Source: Pseudopelobacter sp964601865 | GTDB lineage: Bacteria; Desulfobacterota; Desulfuromonadia; Geobacterales; Pseudopelobacteraceae | NCBI GenBank assembly: GCA_964601865.1 | Contig: CAZRPI010000086.1 | Span: 1 to 15,925 of the forward strand | DNA: 15,925 nucleotides | Direction: 5' to 3' | Shown here: positions 5,836 to 13,894 of the stretch, one piece after another | Layout of the letters: each line of letters starts with the position of its first letter | Numbering within the stretch: the stretch's first letter is position 1 | Position numbers and translations under genes: made by a program | The notes under the pieces: model-generated | Databases searched by the model: none | Told to the model about the DNA's origin: nothing | The model's input: only the letters and a program-made list of their open reading frames with translations

Positions 5836-7620
5836 ATGGAGAGTCTGGGAAGCTGGAAACGCACGGATTGTTGCGGAGACCTGACAGGCCGCGACATCGG
5901 TCGAGAAGTAATTCTGATGGGATGGGCGCTTCGCCGCCGCGACCACGGCGGTCTGATTTTCATAGATCTGCGTGATCGGGAGGGGATAGCCCAGATTGTA
6001 TTCGATCCGGAAATATGCGCCCAGGCCCACGGAATGGCCGAAACCGTGCGCAGCGAGTTCGTCCTGGCCATCAGGGGCAAGGTAATCCCGCGCCCGGAGG
6101 GAACCGTCAACCCGGCCATGAAAACCGGCGAGGTGGAGATCCAGATCATGGAGTGCAGACTGCTCAACCGCTCCAAGCCGCTCCCCTTCATGCTGGATGA
6201 ACATGGCGAGGTGAACGAAAATATCCGCCTCAAATACCGCTATCTGGATCTGCGCAGACAGCAGCTCCAGCAGAACCTGATACTTCGCTCCAGGGTTTCG
6301 CAACTGACGCGCAACTACCTGACCGAAAAAGGCTTTATCGAAATAGAAACTCCATTCCTGACAAAATCGACGCCGGAAGGGGCGCGTGACTTTCTGGTGC
6401 CGTCACGCATCAATCCCGGCAGCTTCTACGCCCTCCCCCAGTCACCGCAGATATTCAAGCAGATCCTCATGATCTCCGGATTTGACCGCTACTTCCAGGT
6501 GGTCCGCTGTTTCCGGGACGAAGATCTGCGCGCCGACCGGCAGCCAGAATTCACCCAGATAGACTGCGAGATGTCGTTCATCGACCGGGAAGACATCATA
6601 GAAGTGATGGAGGGACTGATTGCCACCATCTTCAGACAGTCGAAGGGTGTTGACGTCCAGCTTCCCATCCAGCGCATCACCTACGAAGAGTCCATCCGCC
6701 GCTTCGGTGTGGACAATCCCGATCTCCGGTTCGGCATGGAGTTGTGCGAACTGACGGATATCGTCAAGGGCTCGGGTTTCAAGGTCTTTGCCGATACGGC
6801 AGCGCGGGGCGGCATCGTAAAGGGCCTCAACGCCAAGGGATGCGCGGGTTTTTCCCGCAAGGAGATCGATGACCTGACCGAGTTCGTAAGAATCTACGGC
6901 GCCAAGGGGCTGGCCTATGTCAAGATCGAGAACGGCGAGTGGCGCTCTCCCATCGCCAAGTTTTTCACGCCTGAAGAGATAGCAGCCATGAACGACGCAT
7001 TCGGCGCCCAGGATGGCGACCTTCTCTTCTTTGTTGCGGACAAGCCCAAGGTTGTCAACGACTCGCTGGGAAAACTGAGAAACCATCTGGCAGCGATCCT
7101 CAAGCTGGCGGAAAATGACGATTACCGTTTCGTCTGGATAACGGATTTCCCCCTGCTGGAGTGGGATGACGAGGAAAAACGCTGGGCAGCCGTTCATCAC
7201 CCCTTCACTGCCCCCATGGACGAGGATCTGCCAGCCCTGGAATCGGACCCGGCCCGTTGCCGCGCCAAGGCTTATGACCTGGTGCTGAACGGCAACGAGA
7301 TCGGTGGCGGCTCCATCAGGATTCACCAGGAACAGGTCCAGTCACGGATGTTCGAACTGCTCGGCATGTCGGAAGAGTCGGTACGGTCCAAGTTCGGCTT
7401 CCTGCTGGACGCTCTGGAATTCGGCACTCCTCCGCACGGCGGCATTGCCTTCGGACTGGACCGCCTCATCATGCTGATGACCGGAAGCGAGTCCATACGC
7501 GACGTCATCGCCTTCCCCAAAACCCAGAAGGGAACCTGCCTCATGTCCGAAGCCCCCTCACAGGTCGAAAACAAACAGCTTCGGGAACTGGGGATCAGGC
7601 TGGCTGAAAAACTGGTCTAA
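5836..7620 (+). CDS. aspS: aspartyl-tRNA synthetase, probably non-discriminating
   Basis: The product has 594 residues, standard for bacterial AspRS. It charges tRNA-Asp with aspartate. An N-terminal OB anticodon domain (about 1-105) leads to a class II core: motif 1 near TPEGARDFLVPSR (about 178), QSPQIFKQ (about 202), motif 2 FRDEDLRADRQPEFTQIDCE (about 225) and motif 3 HGGIAFGLDRL (about 534). The bacterial GAD insertion lies between motifs 2 and 3. ATG 5836 is preferred to ATG 5824: GGAG sits 6 nt before it, and MESLGSWKRT matches the usual family start. RRRDHGG gives His37 and RPEGTVN gives Gly89, the pair linked in Pseudomonas aeruginosa AspRS to also charging tRNA-Asn. The gene probably belongs to the lepA-lepB operon. 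Confidence 0.96.
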   Translation: MESLGSWKRTDCCGDLTGRDIGREVILMGWALRRRDHGGLIFIDLRDREGIAQIVFDPEICAQAHGMAETVRSEFVLAIRGKVIPRPEGTVNPAMKTGEVEIQIMECRLLNRSKPLPFMLDEHGEVNENIRLKYRYLDLRRQQLQQNLILRSRVSQLTRNYLTEKGFIEIETPFLTKSTPEGARDFLVPSRINPGSFYALPQSPQIFKQILMISGFDRYFQVVRCFRDEDLRADRQPEFTQIDCEMSFIDREDIIEVMEGLIATIFRQSKGVDVQLPIQRITYEESIRRFGVDNPDLRFGMELCELTDIVKGSGFKVFADTAARGGIVKGLNAKGCAGFSRKEIDDLTEFVRIYGAKGLAYVKIENGEWRSPIAKFFTPEEIAAMNDAFGAQDGDLLFFVADKPKVVNDSLGKLRNHLAAILKLAENDDYRFVWITDFPLLEWDDEEKRWAAVHHPFTAPMDEDLPALESDPARCRAKAYDLVLNGNEIGGGSIRIHQEQVQSRMFELLGMSEESVRSKFGFLLDALEFGTPPHGGIAFGLDRLIMLMTGSESIRDVIAFPKTQKGTCLMSEAPSQVENKQLRELGIRLAEKLV

Positions 7621-7631
7621 CCGGTCGCAGA

Positions 7632-8327
7632 ATGCGCATCCCAGTTCCTGCCATAGCGGTTCTGTCCGGCTTCCTGCTGGTTTCCTGTGCCGCGCCGGCG
7701 CCAACCTGGCGTATGCAGGCAGCGAAACTGGTCGACAAACTTAACCGTCAGGATGCGCCGAAACTGCTCTCCCAGGAGTACCAAAACCTGCTGGAAACCT
7801 ACGAGCATGGCGAGGCGGTACTCTTTGTCCAGAAAAACGACCGCAAGGCCGACGAGTTCTATCTGATGACACTCCAGAAGGGGTCGGTTCTGCTGAGAGA
7901 CCTGAAAACCCTGAAGGAAGAGCGCCTTGCCGAAGAGCGAAGAAGGGCCGCCAAGGAGGCCGCTCGAGCGGAAGAGGAGCGCCTGGCGCGTGAAGCCGCC
8001 GAGGCCGTGGAACGTCAGCGCCTCCTGGAACAGCGCCGGGCCGCCGAGGAAGCGGCGGCCCACGCAGCCAGATCATCCGCCCCCGTCAGGGAATCGGCCC
8101 CATCCCAGCCGGCAACCTACACGGTCCGCCGCGGCGAAACACTCCCGCAGATCGCCGCGCGCGGCGAGATCTACAACGACTCTTCCCTCTGGCCCCTCAT
8201 CTACCGGGCCAACCGGGATCAGATCCGCGATCCCAAGCGCCTCTGGCCCGGCCAGTCACTGAGAATCCCCCGCCGTTTTACGCGTGAAGAGGCTCTGGAG
8301 GCAAAACGTTATTCAGGAAAAAGGTAA
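7632..8327 (+). CDS. LysM-domain lipoprotein with coiled coil
   Basis: A 231-residue predicted lipoprotein. The signal peptide MRIPVPAIAVLSGFLLVSC ends in a good lipobox (LVSC, acylated Cys19). Residues about 30-90 are helical. Residues about 90-150 are a long Glu/Arg/Ala-rich coiled coil (EERLAEERRRAAKEAARAEE and on). A Pro/Ser linker follows, and one LysM domain closes the protein (about 160-212: YTVRRGETLPQIAARGEIY to WPGQSLRIP). LysM domains bind peptidoglycan glycan chains, so the protein probably bridges membrane and cell wall. It starts 11 nt after aspS with no clear ribosome site, suggesting translational coupling. A hairpin without a T-tract follows the stop. Partner and exact role are unknown. 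Confidence 0.85.
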   Translation: MRIPVPAIAVLSGFLLVSCAAPAPTWRMQAAKLVDKLNRQDAPKLLSQEYQNLLETYEHGEAVLFVQKNDRKADEFYLMTLQKGSVLLRDLKTLKEERLAEERRRAAKEAARAEEERLAREAAEAVERQRLLEQRRAAEEAAAHAARSSAPVRESAPSQPATYTVRRGETLPQIAARGEIYNDSSLWPLIYRANRDQIRDPKRLWPGQSLRIPRRFTREEALEAKRYSGKR

Positions 8328-8346
8328 CCGACCGTCTTTCTATCCA

Positions 8347-8370
8347 GGATCTGCCCGCAGGGGCAGGTCC
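8347..8370 (+). terminator. hairpin after the LysM gene, weak terminator
   Basis: GGATCTGCCC (8347-8356) pairs with GGGCAGGTCC (8361-8370), one G-T wobble, loop GCAG. It lies 20 nt after the LysM stop but is followed by GTCTCTTCCC rather than a T-run. It may stabilise the 3' end or assist termination of the lepA-LysM unit. The rest of 8371-8540 shows nothing I can name. Confidence 0.4.
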
Positions 8371-8542
8371 GTCTCTTCCCATCGCCTCATTACGACAGGC
8401 CAACAAAGACCATTCTCCCTCCCCCCCATAAATCCCGCAACCCGCGTTTTGCAACTGCGCAATCCCTGATACCGGTCGCGGCGGGAAAACTCGCCGGAAT
8501 GAAAAAACAGCCGGATCAACATTAAAGGAGGCATTTGCATCC

Positions 8543-8571
8543 TTGATATATGCAGGTTCTTGGTTTATATT
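8543..8571 (+). promoter_or_regulatory. sigma70-like promoter of mdh
   Basis: TTGATA (8543-8548), 17-bp spacer, TATATT (8566-8571). Transcription would begin near 8578, about 30 nt before ATG 8608. The upstream in-frame TTG at 8560 falls in the spacer, so the shorter start is right if this promoter is real. Confidence 0.65.
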
Positions 8572-8607
8572 GAGCCGGTCTTTATTTTCCGGATGGAGAG
8601 GGGCGGT

Positions 8608-9561
8608 ATGGCTCGTCAAAGGATTGCGCTGATCGGAGCAGGACAAATCGGTGGCGCCCTTTCCCAACTCTGCGCTCAGCGTGAACTTGGCGATGTCGTC
8701 CTGTTTGACATCCTGGAGGGGCTTCCCCAGGGCAAGACACTTGATCTTGCCGAGGCATCGCCGGTTCAAGGTTTTGACGTCCACCTCAGGGGAGCCAATT
8801 CCTACGAAGAGATTTCCGGCGCCAATCTGGTCATCATAACAGCGGGTCTGCCCCGCAAACCTGGCATGAGCCGCGACGGCCTGATCGCTACCAACTCCAA
8901 GATCATGCAATCCGTCGCCGAGGGCATCAGGCAGTTCGCCCCCGACGCATTCGTCATCGTAATTTCCAACCCCCTGGACGCCATGGTGACTCTCTGCCAG
9001 AGGATAACCGGTTTTCCCAAGAACCGGGTCATGGGCATGGCAGGAGTGCTTGATTCAGCCCGTTTCGCAGCCTTTATCGCCTGGGAGCTGGGGGTATCCG
9101 TGAAAGACGTCACGGCAATGGTTCTGGGCGGGCATGGTGACGACATGGTCCCCCTGGTCCGTTACGCCAACGTTTTCGGCATTCCGGTCATGGACCTCCT
9201 GGAAAAGAAATATGAGAGCGCCGAGAAGGCAAGGGAAGTCATGGACACCATGGTCAAGCGCACCGCCGACGCCGGCGGCGAGATCGTGGGTCTGCTCAAA
9301 ACTGGCTCCGCCTTTTATTCCCCCGCCTCATCCGCCATCTGCATGGCCGAAGCCATACTGCGCGATCAGAAACGGGTTCTTCCGGTTTGCACCCTGCTCG
9401 AGGGTGAGTACGGAGTAAACGGATATTATGTCGGCGTCCCCTGCATCCTGGGTGCGGACGGTGTCGAGAAGATCATCGAAATCGATCTGAACGAAACCGA
9501 GCAGGCCCTGTTCAACAACTCGGTCGCCCATGTCAAAGAGCTGGTGGACAGCCTGAAATAA
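8608..9561 (+). CDS. mdh: malate dehydrogenase (NAD, LDH-like type)
   Basis: A 317-residue enzyme interconverting malate and oxaloacetate in the TCA cycle. The dinucleotide-binding motif GAGQIG (10-15) and Asp34 at the end of beta2 (VVLFD) indicate NAD preference. The substrate loop LPRKPGMSR places Arg83 and Arg89 as in MDH rather than LDH, where Gln replaces the first. Asp149 (VLDSARF) and catalytic His176 (GHGDDMVP) form the proton relay. ATG 8608 has GGAGAGG upstream and its own promoter. The gene precedes korDABC across 285 bp; in Geobacter relatives mdh and kor are also neighbours, from memory usually with icd, which is not here. Confidence 0.95.
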   Translation: MARQRIALIGAGQIGGALSQLCAQRELGDVVLFDILEGLPQGKTLDLAEASPVQGFDVHLRGANSYEEISGANLVIITAGLPRKPGMSRDGLIATNSKIMQSVAEGIRQFAPDAFVIVISNPLDAMVTLCQRITGFPKNRVMGMAGVLDSARFAAFIAWELGVSVKDVTAMVLGGHGDDMVPLVRYANVFGIPVMDLLEKKYESAEKAREVMDTMVKRTADAGGEIVGLLKTGSAFYSPASSAICMAEAILRDQKRVLPVCTLLEGEYGVNGYYVGVPCILGADGVEKIIEIDLNETEQALFNNSVAHVKELVDSLK

Positions 9562-9846
9562 AGCATTTGCCGACGGGCCGGACGCTCACCCGGCTGTCCG
9601 GCGCTGTCAGTACGTCATTTATTACAACAGAGAATACACCGCTTGTCGTCCCCCATCCCACCTGTATCAAGGATCCAGAGTCAAGAGACCTGATGCCAGT
9701 CATGCGGGAAGCCTCAGCACCCTTTCCGTGCGATCGATTGCGCCTTGCGACGTCGGGGGGATCGGGACCCGGGGGATTTGATCGGCCGCCGATGGACGAG
9801 GATCGTATTCTGCTGTTTCATCACCATGGGAATGGAGCAACGCGAG
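9562..9846 (+). other. 285-bp spacer between mdh and korD with a hairpin
   Basis: GCCGGAC (9577-9583) and GTCCGGC (9596-9602) form a 7-bp stem with a 12-nt loop soon after the mdh stop. There is no T-tract, so termination is uncertain. No gene and no convincing promoter for korD is visible. Frames crossing this region run into korD in another frame and have no family resemblance. Confidence 0.45.
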
Positions 9847-10062
9847 ATGGGGAACGCACTACCCACGATCGAGATCAACGAAAAATACTGCAAGGGTTGT
9901 TACATCTGCATCGAGTTTTGTCCGGCGAAGGTTCTGAAGATGAAGGGAATGGTGGCTTCCGTTGACAAACCGGAGGCCTGCATTGCATGCATGCAATGCG
10001 AACTGCGCTGCCCGGACTTTGCCATCAAAGTGACCGCGGCTTCAAATGACGGGAGGGTATGA
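9847..10062 (+). CDS. korD: 2-oxoacid:ferredoxin oxidoreductase, delta (ferredoxin-like) subunit
   Basis: A 71-residue bacterial-type ferredoxin subunit with two complete [4Fe-4S] motifs: CKGCYICIEFCP (Cys15, 18, 21, 25) and CIACMQCELRCP (Cys45, 48, 51, 55). In the Kor/Vor complex it passes electrons from the thiamine centre to free ferredoxin. ATG 9847 is chosen because GGAG lies 9 nt upstream and the homologous core starts near PTIEINEKYC; in-frame ATGs at 9826 and 9832 are alternatives with poorer ribosome sites. The stop overlaps the korA start by 4 bp (ATGA), so the two are translationally coupled. It opens the korDABC operon. Confidence 0.9.
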   Translation: MGNALPTIEINEKYCKGCYICIEFCPAKVLKMKGMVASVDKPEACIACMQCELRCPDFAIKVTAASNDGRV

Positions 10063-11198
10063 GAGTGCCAAAGAACGTAGCATTTCTACAGGGCAATGAG
10101 GCAGCCGCTCGGGGAGCTCTCTACGCAGGCTGCACGTTTTTTGCCGGCTATCCCATAACACCGGCCACGGAAGTGTCCGAGGTCCTGTCGGCCGAACTTC
10201 CCAGGATCGGCGGCCGGTTCATCCAGATGGAGGATGAGATCGGTGCCATGGCCGCCTGTCTCGGCGCGTCACTCACCGGCGCCAAGGCCCTGACGGCCAC
10301 ATCCGGCCCCGGGTTTTCCCTCAAACAGGAGCTCATCGGCTACGGCTGCATCGCCGAAATCCCCTGCGTCATCATCAATGTAATGCGTGGCGGCCCATCC
10401 ACCGGCATGCCCACCGGCCCAAGCCAGTCGGACATCATGTGCGCAAAATGGGGCACCCACGGAGATCACCCGGCCATCTGTCTCGTACCGGCTTCGGTAC
10501 AGGAACTCTTTGAGGAAACCGTGAGGGCCTTCAACCTGTCGGAGAAGTTCCGCACACCGGTAACGGTGATGCCGGACGAAATCATAGCCCACATGCGCGA
10601 ACGCATCGAAATACCGGAACCGGGGGAACTGGAAGTCATCAACCGCACGAGGCCGTCGGTTCCGCCCGAGCAGTACAAACCGTACGACACGAGCTTCGGT
10701 GATGTTCCTCCCCTTGCCGCATTCGGATCGGGCTACCGCTTCCACGTAACCGGACTGAACAAGATGCAGGACGGTTTTCCGACCACCAAGGCAGAGATCG
10801 TCCAGGCCGAGGAGGAACGGCAGATCCGCAAGGTTAACGCCAACATCGACGACATCGTCTCCTTTGAAGAGTACCTTCTGGATGACGCCGAAATCGCCGT
10901 CGTTGCCTTCGGCTCAACTTCCCGTTCGGCCCGATACGCCATCAACGTCGCCCGGGAACAGGGCATAAGGGTCGGCATGTTCCGCATCAAAACCATGTGG
11001 CCATTTCCCGACAAACAGGTAAGAGCCCTGTCAACAAGGGTGAAGGCGATTATCGCCCCGGAAATGAACCTCGGCATGTGTACCCTTGAAATACAGCGTT
11101 GCGCCGAGGGGAAGGCGCCGGTACACGGCATTTACCGTGTTGACGGTGAACCGATCACACCGGACCAGATCCTGGAAAAGGTCAAGGGGGTCAGATAA
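10059..11198 (+). CDS. korA: 2-oxoacid:ferredoxin oxidoreductase, alpha subunit (probably 2-oxoglutarate)
   Basis: A 379-residue alpha subunit. With KorB, C and D it decarboxylates a 2-oxoacid with CoA, giving an acyl-CoA and reduced ferredoxin. It contains the pyrimidine-binding half of the thiamine site: GYPITPATE (30-38), an FIQMEDEIGAMAACLGAS segment with the conserved Glu, and TSGPGFSLKQE. The C-terminal part (VVAFGSTSRSARYA onward) is the transketolase-C-like domain, ending with EMNLGMCTLEIQR. GGAGGGT precedes the ATG, and the start overlaps korD. KorA and the branched-chain VorB are hard to tell apart; the mdh neighbour favours 2-oxoglutarate, but this is inference from context. Confidence 0.92.
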   Translation: MRVPKNVAFLQGNEAAARGALYAGCTFFAGYPITPATEVSEVLSAELPRIGGRFIQMEDEIGAMAACLGASLTGAKALTATSGPGFSLKQELIGYGCIAEIPCVIINVMRGGPSTGMPTGPSQSDIMCAKWGTHGDHPAICLVPASVQELFEETVRAFNLSEKFRTPVTVMPDEIIAHMRERIEIPEPGELEVINRTRPSVPPEQYKPYDTSFGDVPPLAAFGSGYRFHVTGLNKMQDGFPTTKAEIVQAEEERQIRKVNANIDDIVSFEEYLLDDAEIAVVAFGSTSRSARYAINVAREQGIRVGMFRIKTMWPFPDKQVRALSTRVKAIIAPEMNLGMCTLEIQRCAEGKAPVHGIYRVDGEPITPDQILEKVKGVR

Positions 11199-11201
11199 AC
11201 C

Positions 11202-12023
11202 ATGGCATTCGACTACGAAAAGTATCTCCGGCCGGGAAAACTTCCCCACATCTGGTGTCCCGGCTGCGGTCACGGCATCGTCATGAAGGGACTCATCCGG
11301 GCGATGGACTCGCTGCACCTGGATAAGAACAATACCGCGGTCGTATCCGGGATCGGTTGCGCTTCCCGCCTCCCCGGCTACATAGACTGCTGCACCCTCC
11401 ACACCGCCCATGGGCGCGCCCCCGCCTTTGCCACCGGCATAAAACTGGCCAGGCCCGAGATGACGGTCATCCTGGTGGGTGGTGACGGCGACGTGACCGC
11501 AATCGGCGGCAACCACTTCATCCACGCCTGCCGCCGCAACATCGACATGACGTTGATCATCATGAACAACTACATCTACGGCATGACCGGAGGCCAGTTC
11601 TCTCCAACCACCCCCACCGGTCACAAGGCGTCCACCACACCTTACGGCAATCCCGACCCCAACTTCGACATCGTCAAGCTGGCAATCGGCGCCGGAGCGA
11701 CCTTTGTCGCGCGCGGCACCGCCTTTCACGCGGCGCAGCTGGACAAAATCATCGCAGACGCCATCCGCCACAAGGGGTTCTCGGTCGTGGAAATACTCGA
11801 CGACTGTCCCACCACCTATGGTCGGCGCAACAAGTTCAGGTCAGCGGTGGAAATGATGACCAGACGCAAGGAAATGACCGTTCCCATCAAGGCGGCTGAA
11901 AGAATGACCCCCGAACAGCTCAAGGGCAAGGTCATAACCGGGATCTTCCACCAGGAAGAGAGGCCAGAGTACTGCGACGAGTACGGCAGGATCATCAAAC
12001 GGGCCCAGGGGCTTTCCGAATAA
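11202..12023 (+). CDS. korB: 2-oxoacid:ferredoxin oxidoreductase, beta subunit (TPP-binding)
   Basis: A 273-residue beta subunit carrying the thiamine diphosphate and a proximal iron-sulfur cluster. The TPP motif runs from GDGD (94-97) to NN (122-123). Cys19 and Cys22 (WCPGCGHG), Cys53 (GIGCASR) and Cys202 (DDCPTTYG) match the four cluster ligands known in this family. NNYIYGMTGGQFSPTTP is the usual substrate-side stretch. The gene starts 3 nt after the korA stop; AAGGGG inside the end of korA serves as a distant ribosome site. It works with KorA at the shared active site. Confidence 0.93.
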   Translation: MAFDYEKYLRPGKLPHIWCPGCGHGIVMKGLIRAMDSLHLDKNNTAVVSGIGCASRLPGYIDCCTLHTAHGRAPAFATGIKLARPEMTVILVGGDGDVTAIGGNHFIHACRRNIDMTLIIMNNYIYGMTGGQFSPTTPTGHKASTTPYGNPDPNFDIVKLAIGAGATFVARGTAFHAAQLDKIIADAIRHKGFSVVEILDDCPTTYGRRNKFRSAVEMMTRRKEMTVPIKAAERMTPEQLKGKVITGIFHQEERPEYCDEYGRIIKRAQGLSE

Positions 12024-12054
12024 ATTGGATGCATCGCGAACAGGAGCTTGACGG

Positions 12055-12612
12055 ATGTCCAGATATGAACTCAGATTTTCAGGCGCCGGCGGCCAGGGAT
12101 TGATAACCGCCGGCATCATCATGGCAAAGGCCGCTTCCATCTATGAGGGCAAACAGGCTGTACAGTCCCAGAGTTACGGGCCTGAAGCCCGTGGGGGGGC
12201 CGCGAAATCGGAGGTTATCATTTCCGAGGCGGCGATCGACTATCCCAAGGTCACCAGATGTGACGTTCTCCTGGCCATGACCCAGCAGGCGTGCGACAAG
12301 TACTGCCCGGACATCAAGAGCGGCGGGATGCTGCTGATCGATTCCGATCTGGTCACCACCCCGCCCCAGGGTGATTTCAGGACCATAACCCTTCCCATCC
12401 TGAATATTGCCAAGGTTGATGTGGGGCGCGTCATCACCGCCAATATGGTCGCACTGGGCGCCATGGTGGCGATAACCGGTGTCGTGTCACGCGAAAACGC
12501 TGAAAAGGCCGTTGCCTCAAGCATGTCGGAAGCTTTTATCGACCTGAACCGGAAAGCCTTCAACCGCGGCTTTGATCGGGCAATGGAAGCCTGCTCTACT
12601 TCCAGACCCTGA
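12055..12612 (+). CDS. korC: 2-oxoacid:ferredoxin oxidoreductase, gamma subunit
   Basis: A 185-residue gamma subunit of the Kor complex. It starts with the family's GxGGQG loop (FSGAGGQGLITAG, Gly10-Gly15), followed by SQSYGPEARGGAAKSEV (about 38-54), which helps bind CoA in related enzymes. The middle contains the DVLLAMTQQACDKY helix and the ITANMVALGAMVAITGVV region typical of the family. CAGGAG lies 8 nt before the ATG. A run of seven G at about 12191-12197 is coding (Arg-Gly-Gly-Ala). It closes the korDABC operon and is followed by a strong terminator. Confidence 0.93.
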   Translation: MSRYELRFSGAGGQGLITAGIIMAKAASIYEGKQAVQSQSYGPEARGGAAKSEVIISEAAIDYPKVTRCDVLLAMTQQACDKYCPDIKSGGMLLIDSDLVTTPPQGDFRTITLPILNIAKVDVGRVITANMVALGAMVAITGVVSRENAEKAVASSMSEAFIDLNRKAFNRGFDRAMEACSTSRP

Positions 12613-12640
12613 ATACATCCAGATGCGGAAGATTCCGTCG

Positions 12641-12676
12641 AAAGAGGGAGGGCCTCGGGGACCCTTCCTCTTTTTG
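12641..12676 (+). terminator. intrinsic terminator of the kor operon
   Basis: AAAGAGGGAGGG (12641-12652) pairs with CCCTTCCTCTTT (12662-12673), 12 bp with one G-T wobble and a 9-nt loop. The T-run is 12671-12675. It lies 28 nt after korC and separates the kor operon from ruvB. Confidence 0.88.
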
Positions 12677-12720
12677 TTGGCGCCGATCAGCTCATTGGGA
12701 GCAGCATCAGATACAATCCA

Positions 12721-12750
12721 TTGATTTTGTGTACCCTGTGCAGGTATACT
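12721..12750 (+). promoter_or_regulatory. candidate sigma70 promoter of the ruvB operon
   Basis: TTGATT (12721-12726), 18-bp spacer, TATACT (12745-12750, 5 of 6). It lies directly after the kor terminator. The leader would be about 115 nt and contains a C-rich stretch and a hairpin CCCCGG/CCGGGG (12805-12810 and 12822-12827) before the ruvB ribosome site. Confidence 0.55.
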
Positions 12751-12872
12751 TTTTCCCCGACACCGGATCAGAGCCCCCCACCCCCCCAAACCGGAAGCAA
12801 TCGGCCCCGGGTCGTACCGGACCGGGGCGGGACTTCACCCGTACGGCTTGAGCCACATCCACCGGAGATCAG

Positions 12873-13892
12873 ATGCAGACCCGCGCCATAACGCCAGAAA
12901 AACGTGATGACGATTCCCAGTTCGACAACACCCTGAGACCCAGAGTTCTGGATGACTACGTCGGGCAGGAAAAGCTGAAGGGGAATCTCCGCCTGTTCAT
13001 CGACGCGGCCCGCGGGAGGGGAGAGGCTCTGGACCATGTCCTTCTCTACGGTCCTCCCGGACTGGGCAAGACGACACTGGCCAACATCGTGGCGAGTGAA
13101 ATGGGGGTCAACATCAAGTCCACGTCCGGTCCGGTGATCGAGCGACCGGGTGACCTGGCGGCCATCCTCACCAATCTGGAGCCCCATGACGTTCTGTTCA
13201 TTGACGAGATACACCGCCTGTCCCATGTGGTCGAGGAGATACTCTACCCGGCCATGGAAGATTTCCAGCTGGACATCATCATTGGCCAGGGTCCCAGCGC
13301 CCGTTCCATAAAACTCGACCTGCCGCGCTTCACCCTGGTGGGCGCCACGACCCGCGCCGGGCTTTTGTCATCGCCCCTCCGCGACCGTTTCGGCGTCATC
13401 TCGCGCCTGGAATTCTATACCCATGCCGAACTGGCCACCATAATCACCCGCTCTTCCCGCATCCTGGGCATGCGGATCGAACCCAACGGCGCCGAGGAAC
13501 TGTCACGTCGCAGCCGCGGTACGCCGCGCATCGCCAACCGTCTCCTGCGCAGGGTCCGGGATTTCGCCCAGGTACGCGCCGACGGCGTCATCACCCGCAG
13601 GGTGGTGCAGGACACCCTCGGACTCCTGGAGATAGACGACATGGGCTTCGACCAGATGGACCGCATGATTCTACTGACCATCATCGACAAGTTTTCAGGA
13701 GGTCCGGTCGGTCTGGATACCATTGCCGCGGCCATCAGCGAGGAGAGCGACACCATCGAGGATGTCTATGAACCGTACATGATCCAGAACGGCTTCCTCA
13801 ACCGCACCCCGCGGGGGCGGGTGGCAACTCCGGCCGCCTACCGGCATTTCGGGCGTCCGGCGCCAGCATCACCCCAGACGACCCTGTTCTGA
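12873..13892 (+). CDS. ruvB: Holliday junction branch-migration helicase RuvB
   Basis: The product has 339 residues, normal length. The AAA+ hexamer motor drives branch migration of Holliday junctions with RuvA. The start LRPRVLDDYVGQEKLKGNL is typical. Walker A is GPPGLGKTT (60-68), Walker B LFIDEIHRL (Asp111, Glu112), and the sensor/arginine-finger region GATTRAGLLSSPLRDRFG (157-174). The C-terminal winged helix (VATPAAYRHFG) is complete. GGAGATC before ATG 12873 supports the start. Unlike the common ruvC-ruvA-ruvB order, neither ruvA nor ruvC is adjacent; hdaA follows after 2 nt. The last five residues, QTTLF (335-339), resemble a sliding-clamp-binding motif, unusual to notice in RuvB. Confidence 0.97.
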   Translation: MQTRAITPEKRDDDSQFDNTLRPRVLDDYVGQEKLKGNLRLFIDAARGRGEALDHVLLYGPPGLGKTTLANIVASEMGVNIKSTSGPVIERPGDLAAILTNLEPHDVLFIDEIHRLSHVVEEILYPAMEDFQLDIIIGQGPSARSIKLDLPRFTLVGATTRAGLLSSPLRDRFGVISRLEFYTHAELATIITRSSRILGMRIEPNGAEELSRRSRGTPRIANRLLRRVRDFAQVRADGVITRRVVQDTLGLLEIDDMGFDQMDRMILLTIIDKFSGGPVGLDTIAAAISEESDTIEDVYEPYMIQNGFLNRTPRGRVATPAAYRHFGRPAPASPQTTLF

Positions 13893-13894
13893 AC

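Noticed and set aside
9567..9965. Open frame of 132 codons between mdh and korD
   Set aside because: It overlaps korD in a different frame; the korD frame holds two complete iron-sulfur motifs.
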